DNA from: Candidatus Zhuqueibacterota bacterium
Lineage (GTDB): Bacteria > Zhuqueibacterota > Zhuqueibacteria > Oceanimicrobiales > Oceanimicrobiaceae
Assembly: GCA_029262005.1 (NCBI GenBank)
Contig: JAJDAG010000040.1
Location: 1-63,350 of the forward strand
Direction of reading: 5' to 3'
Length of the DNA: 63,350 nt
Within the stretch, counting starts at the first letter, position 1. Each line of letters begins with the position of its first letter. This document shows positions 61,822 through 63,350 of this stretch, one piece after another. The notes under the pieces were generated by a model. That model saw only the letters and a list, made by a program, of their open reading frames with translations. It made no database searches and was not told where the DNA came from. A program made the translations under genes and the position numbers.

Positions 61822-62409
61822 ATGGAGCAGAAAAACAGAATACGCATTGCCATTATTTCCGGCAGTGTCCGGCCTGAAAACAACACCCTTAAAGCAGTGT
61901 CAGTCGTGGCTGATGAAATTAGCAAGCACAAAGAAATTGTGCTGGATGTTTTTGACATGTCTCAATATAAGTTGCCATTACCCGGACTTGACGACGAATC
62001 TTCCGAAGTAGTGGCCTTTCGTGAAACCGTTGCAGCGGCCACCGGTGTTATTTTGGCAACTCCAGAATATCACGGCACCTTCAGCAGCGTCATAAAATTG
62101 GCCATTGAAAATTTGGGCTACCCTTCGGTTATGGCCGGAAAGCCAATCGGCTTGCTTGGTGTGGCTTCGGGTGCACTTGGCGCGGTGAAATCGTTGGAAC
62201 ACTTGCGCGGGGTTTGTGCACACTGTGGCGGCATTGTTTTACCGGGTGCTGCTTCCATTGCCGCTGCCCACAAAGCTTTTGACAGCACGGGTAACTGCAC
62301 CGACGAAGATGCAGAAGCGCGGATGCGTGGTCTGGCAAACAAGATGATCAATTACATTGAAAGTCATATTTGTCCGCGTTGGCAAATACAGGCTCAGAAA
62401 TGCACTTAG
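61822..62409 (+). CDS. NADPH-dependent FMN reductase family protein
   Basis: A 195-residue flavodoxin-fold reductase. It contains IAIISGSVRPENNTLKAVS (phosphate loop binding FMN), ILATPEYHGTFSSVIKLAIENL (the conserved flavin-contact segment), GKPIGLLGVASG and a final helix. These enzymes reduce FMN, quinones, azo compounds or metals such as chromate with NAD(P)H. The stop codon TAG lies within an 11-bp hairpin. No neighbour suggests a particular substrate. Confidence 0.9.
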   Translation: MEQKNRIRIAIISGSVRPENNTLKAVSVVADEISKHKEIVLDVFDMSQYKLPLPGLDDESSEVVAFRETVAAATGVILATPEYHGTFSSVIKLAIENLGYPSVMAGKPIGLLGVASGALGAVKSLEHLRGVCAHCGGIVLPGAASIAAAHKAFDSTGNCTDEDAEARMRGLANKMINYIESHICPRWQIQAQKCT

Positions 62410-62430
62410 CAACTCAGGTGTTGCTAAGTG
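62403..62430 (+). terminator. Hairpin over the stop codon of the FMN reductase gene
   Basis: CACTTAGCAAC (62403-62413) pairs perfectly with GTTGCTAAGTG (62420-62430) across a 6-nt loop, and the TAG stop lies inside the left arm. Only two Ts follow before a C-run, so it may be a terminator of the L-shaped kind or an mRNA-protecting hairpin. Confidence 0.5.
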
Positions 62431-62539
62431 TTCCCCCGTGGTTGCATTAATTTTATTGGTTAACGGGGTGGAAGAAAATAATGCATTCGGCAATTTCATT
62501 TTTGTCCCTCCCACGGCAGATATTTAAAAAGGTGATTGA

Positions 62540-62881
62540 ATGAAAATATTGGATAAGGAAGTAACCATTGATGAATTAAAATCAATTGCTGAGAGCGGTT
62601 TTGGAGAAATGGTCAAAGCTGTTGTTGATGTTGACCTTGGAATCGTTGCTATAGATGCGGAGCTACATTCTGATCTTGAGGCGTATTGCATCGAGAGAAA
62701 ATCAAAACAGGAGAGTCTTTGGGGAATAAATTATTACCCTGAGATGGAAGGTGAAGATTTTATTGAATATGATTCGATGATTAATATAAGACCAAGCCGG
62801 GGTAATAATAGCCGTGATGTGGAAGGTGCGTCAATTCGCAAAATGATTGTTAATATAACAAATAAATGGATAAAAAGGTAA
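62540..62881 (+). CDS. DUF5674 family protein
   Basis: A 113-residue protein with the family pattern: ITIDELK-type start (VTIDELKSIAESGFGEMVKA), VVDVDLGIVAIDAELHSD, SLWGINYYPEMEGEDFIEYDSMINIRP and a C-terminal helix. There is no known activity. AAAGGTG precedes ATG 62540. It is followed after 4 bp by another small gene, so both are one transcript. Confidence 0.8.
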   Translation: MKILDKEVTIDELKSIAESGFGEMVKAVVDVDLGIVAIDAELHSDLEAYCIERKSKQESLWGINYYPEMEGEDFIEYDSMINIRPSRGNNSRDVEGASIRKMIVNITNKWIKR

Positions 62882-62885
62882 AGCA

Positions 62886-63218
62886 ATGGCATATCAGCAT
62901 AAAAACCTTGCAGAAGGGCGTTGGGCCCAGATGTCTTTGTCAGAACAAATGGCAAATATAGGCAGTGAAATCAGCCGGGCGCTGAATTGGAAAAAAAAGA
63001 ATAATGAAGGATATTGTTTAAAGGCTGTTGTTAGGGCCCTGGAACTTATTTCTTTAACTATAGATAGCGTCACAGTCAAATCTCATATTAAAGAGCTTAC
63101 AAGATTGAGAGAAGTGATTATAGATTATTTTTACGGCAATAATGAGTACGCATCTTCAGAAACTTTATGGCAAAAGTATTTTAATCACTTCAATTTTGTT
63201 GCCAGGAACAAAAAATAA
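62886..63218 (+). CDS. Conserved small helical protein paired with DUF5674
   Basis: A 110-residue, all-helical protein: MAYQHKNLAEGRWAQMSLSE, QMANIGSEISRALNWKKKNN, ALELISLTIDS, then LTRLREVIIDYFYGNN and a tail WQKYFNHFNFVARNKK. I know similar hypothetical proteins from many genomes but no function. It starts 4 bp after the DUF5674 stop. The fold is HEPN-like in general appearance (two long helices, helical hairpin), but the RxxxxH motif of HEPN nucleases is not visible. The last 132 bp of the window show no further gene. Confidence 0.7.
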   Translation: MAYQHKNLAEGRWAQMSLSEQMANIGSEISRALNWKKKNNEGYCLKAVVRALELISLTIDSVTVKSHIKELTRLREVIIDYFYGNNEYASSETLWQKYFNHFNFVARNKK

Positions 63219-63350
63219 CTCACGCTGGATTTACAGCCCGCGAGCATAGCCCGGAATGTCAACCTGCAGGCGTTATCCGGTTTCTCAATATTTGCCCTTT
63301 GCGGGTATTATGCAGTTAGCCTGATTAATTCCTAAATTCACAATTTAAGG

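Noticed and set aside
1-63350. CRISPR array, insertion sequence or rRNA genes
   Set aside because: No regularly spaced repeat-spacer series, no transposase-like protein and no rRNA segment was seen.

Overview
The window looks like a chromosomal segment of a Gram-negative bacterium. It carries a lipoprotein N-acyltransferase, three TolC- or RND-type envelope efflux systems, several lipoproteins and a predicted outer-membrane barrel. A 1640-residue protein made of carboxypeptidase-regulatory-like repeats ends in an FlgD-Ig/type-A-like C-terminal domain, and next to it lies a PorV/FadL-like barrel. That pairing points towards the FCB side of the tree (KSB1, Calditrichota or Ignavibacteria-like lineages). 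This placement is inference; no rRNA gene is present to settle it. TTG start codons are frequent (MATE, one ABC ATPase, the DNA polymerase, the CzcC-like gene, the FKBP).

Layout. 1-4100 is an accessory block beside a tRNA-Asn: a HigB toxin with a HigA-ImmA/IrrE antitoxin fusion, then an overlapping pair encoding an ABC-type ATPase and a TOPRIM/DUF4276-like protein. The pair resembles two-gene anti-phage modules and is bracketed by an imperfect 20/21-bp direct repeat. 4239-9635 holds tRNA-Asn, lnt, a MATE exporter, mutM and an alpha/beta hydrolase. 9953-18370 is an RND operon with one adaptor and two permeases; the first permease has a charged insert and an extra hydrophobic insert of about 245 residues. 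18552-29869 is mainly housekeeping: NUDIX hydrolase, trmH, a ROK sugar kinase, a CBS protein, aat, queD, yajQ (broken by an in-frame amber codon), an MsbA-like ABC exporter, typA and a class V aminotransferase. The aat-queD gap also contains a candidate structured RNA.

30075-35680 is a sugar-nucleotide block. A good promoter precedes a previously uncalled 57-codon membrane ORF that overlaps glgC. Then come a second glgC paralogue and a nucleotidyltransferase/LbH/PGM fusion whose mutase domain has lost its catalytic motifs. 35855-42827 is a TolC-adaptor-ABC exporter like E. coli YbhGFSR, but with YbhF split into two genes, followed by a DUF4136 lipoprotein. 43934-48229 holds a DnaE2-like polymerase, a DUF3859 protein and an FKBP isomerase. 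48351-54862 is a heavy-metal efflux operon (His-rich anchored protein, CzcC-, CzcB- and CusA-like proteins). 55182-61691 is the barrel plus the giant repeat protein. The window ends with an FMN reductase and two small conserved genes.

The points most worth checking are the repeat-bounded ATPase/TOPRIM module, the amber codon in yajQ, the inserted membrane domain in the first RND permease, the candidate RNA at 23001-23115, the split YbhF ATPase with complementary degenerate sites, and the barrel plus C-terminal-domain protein pair.
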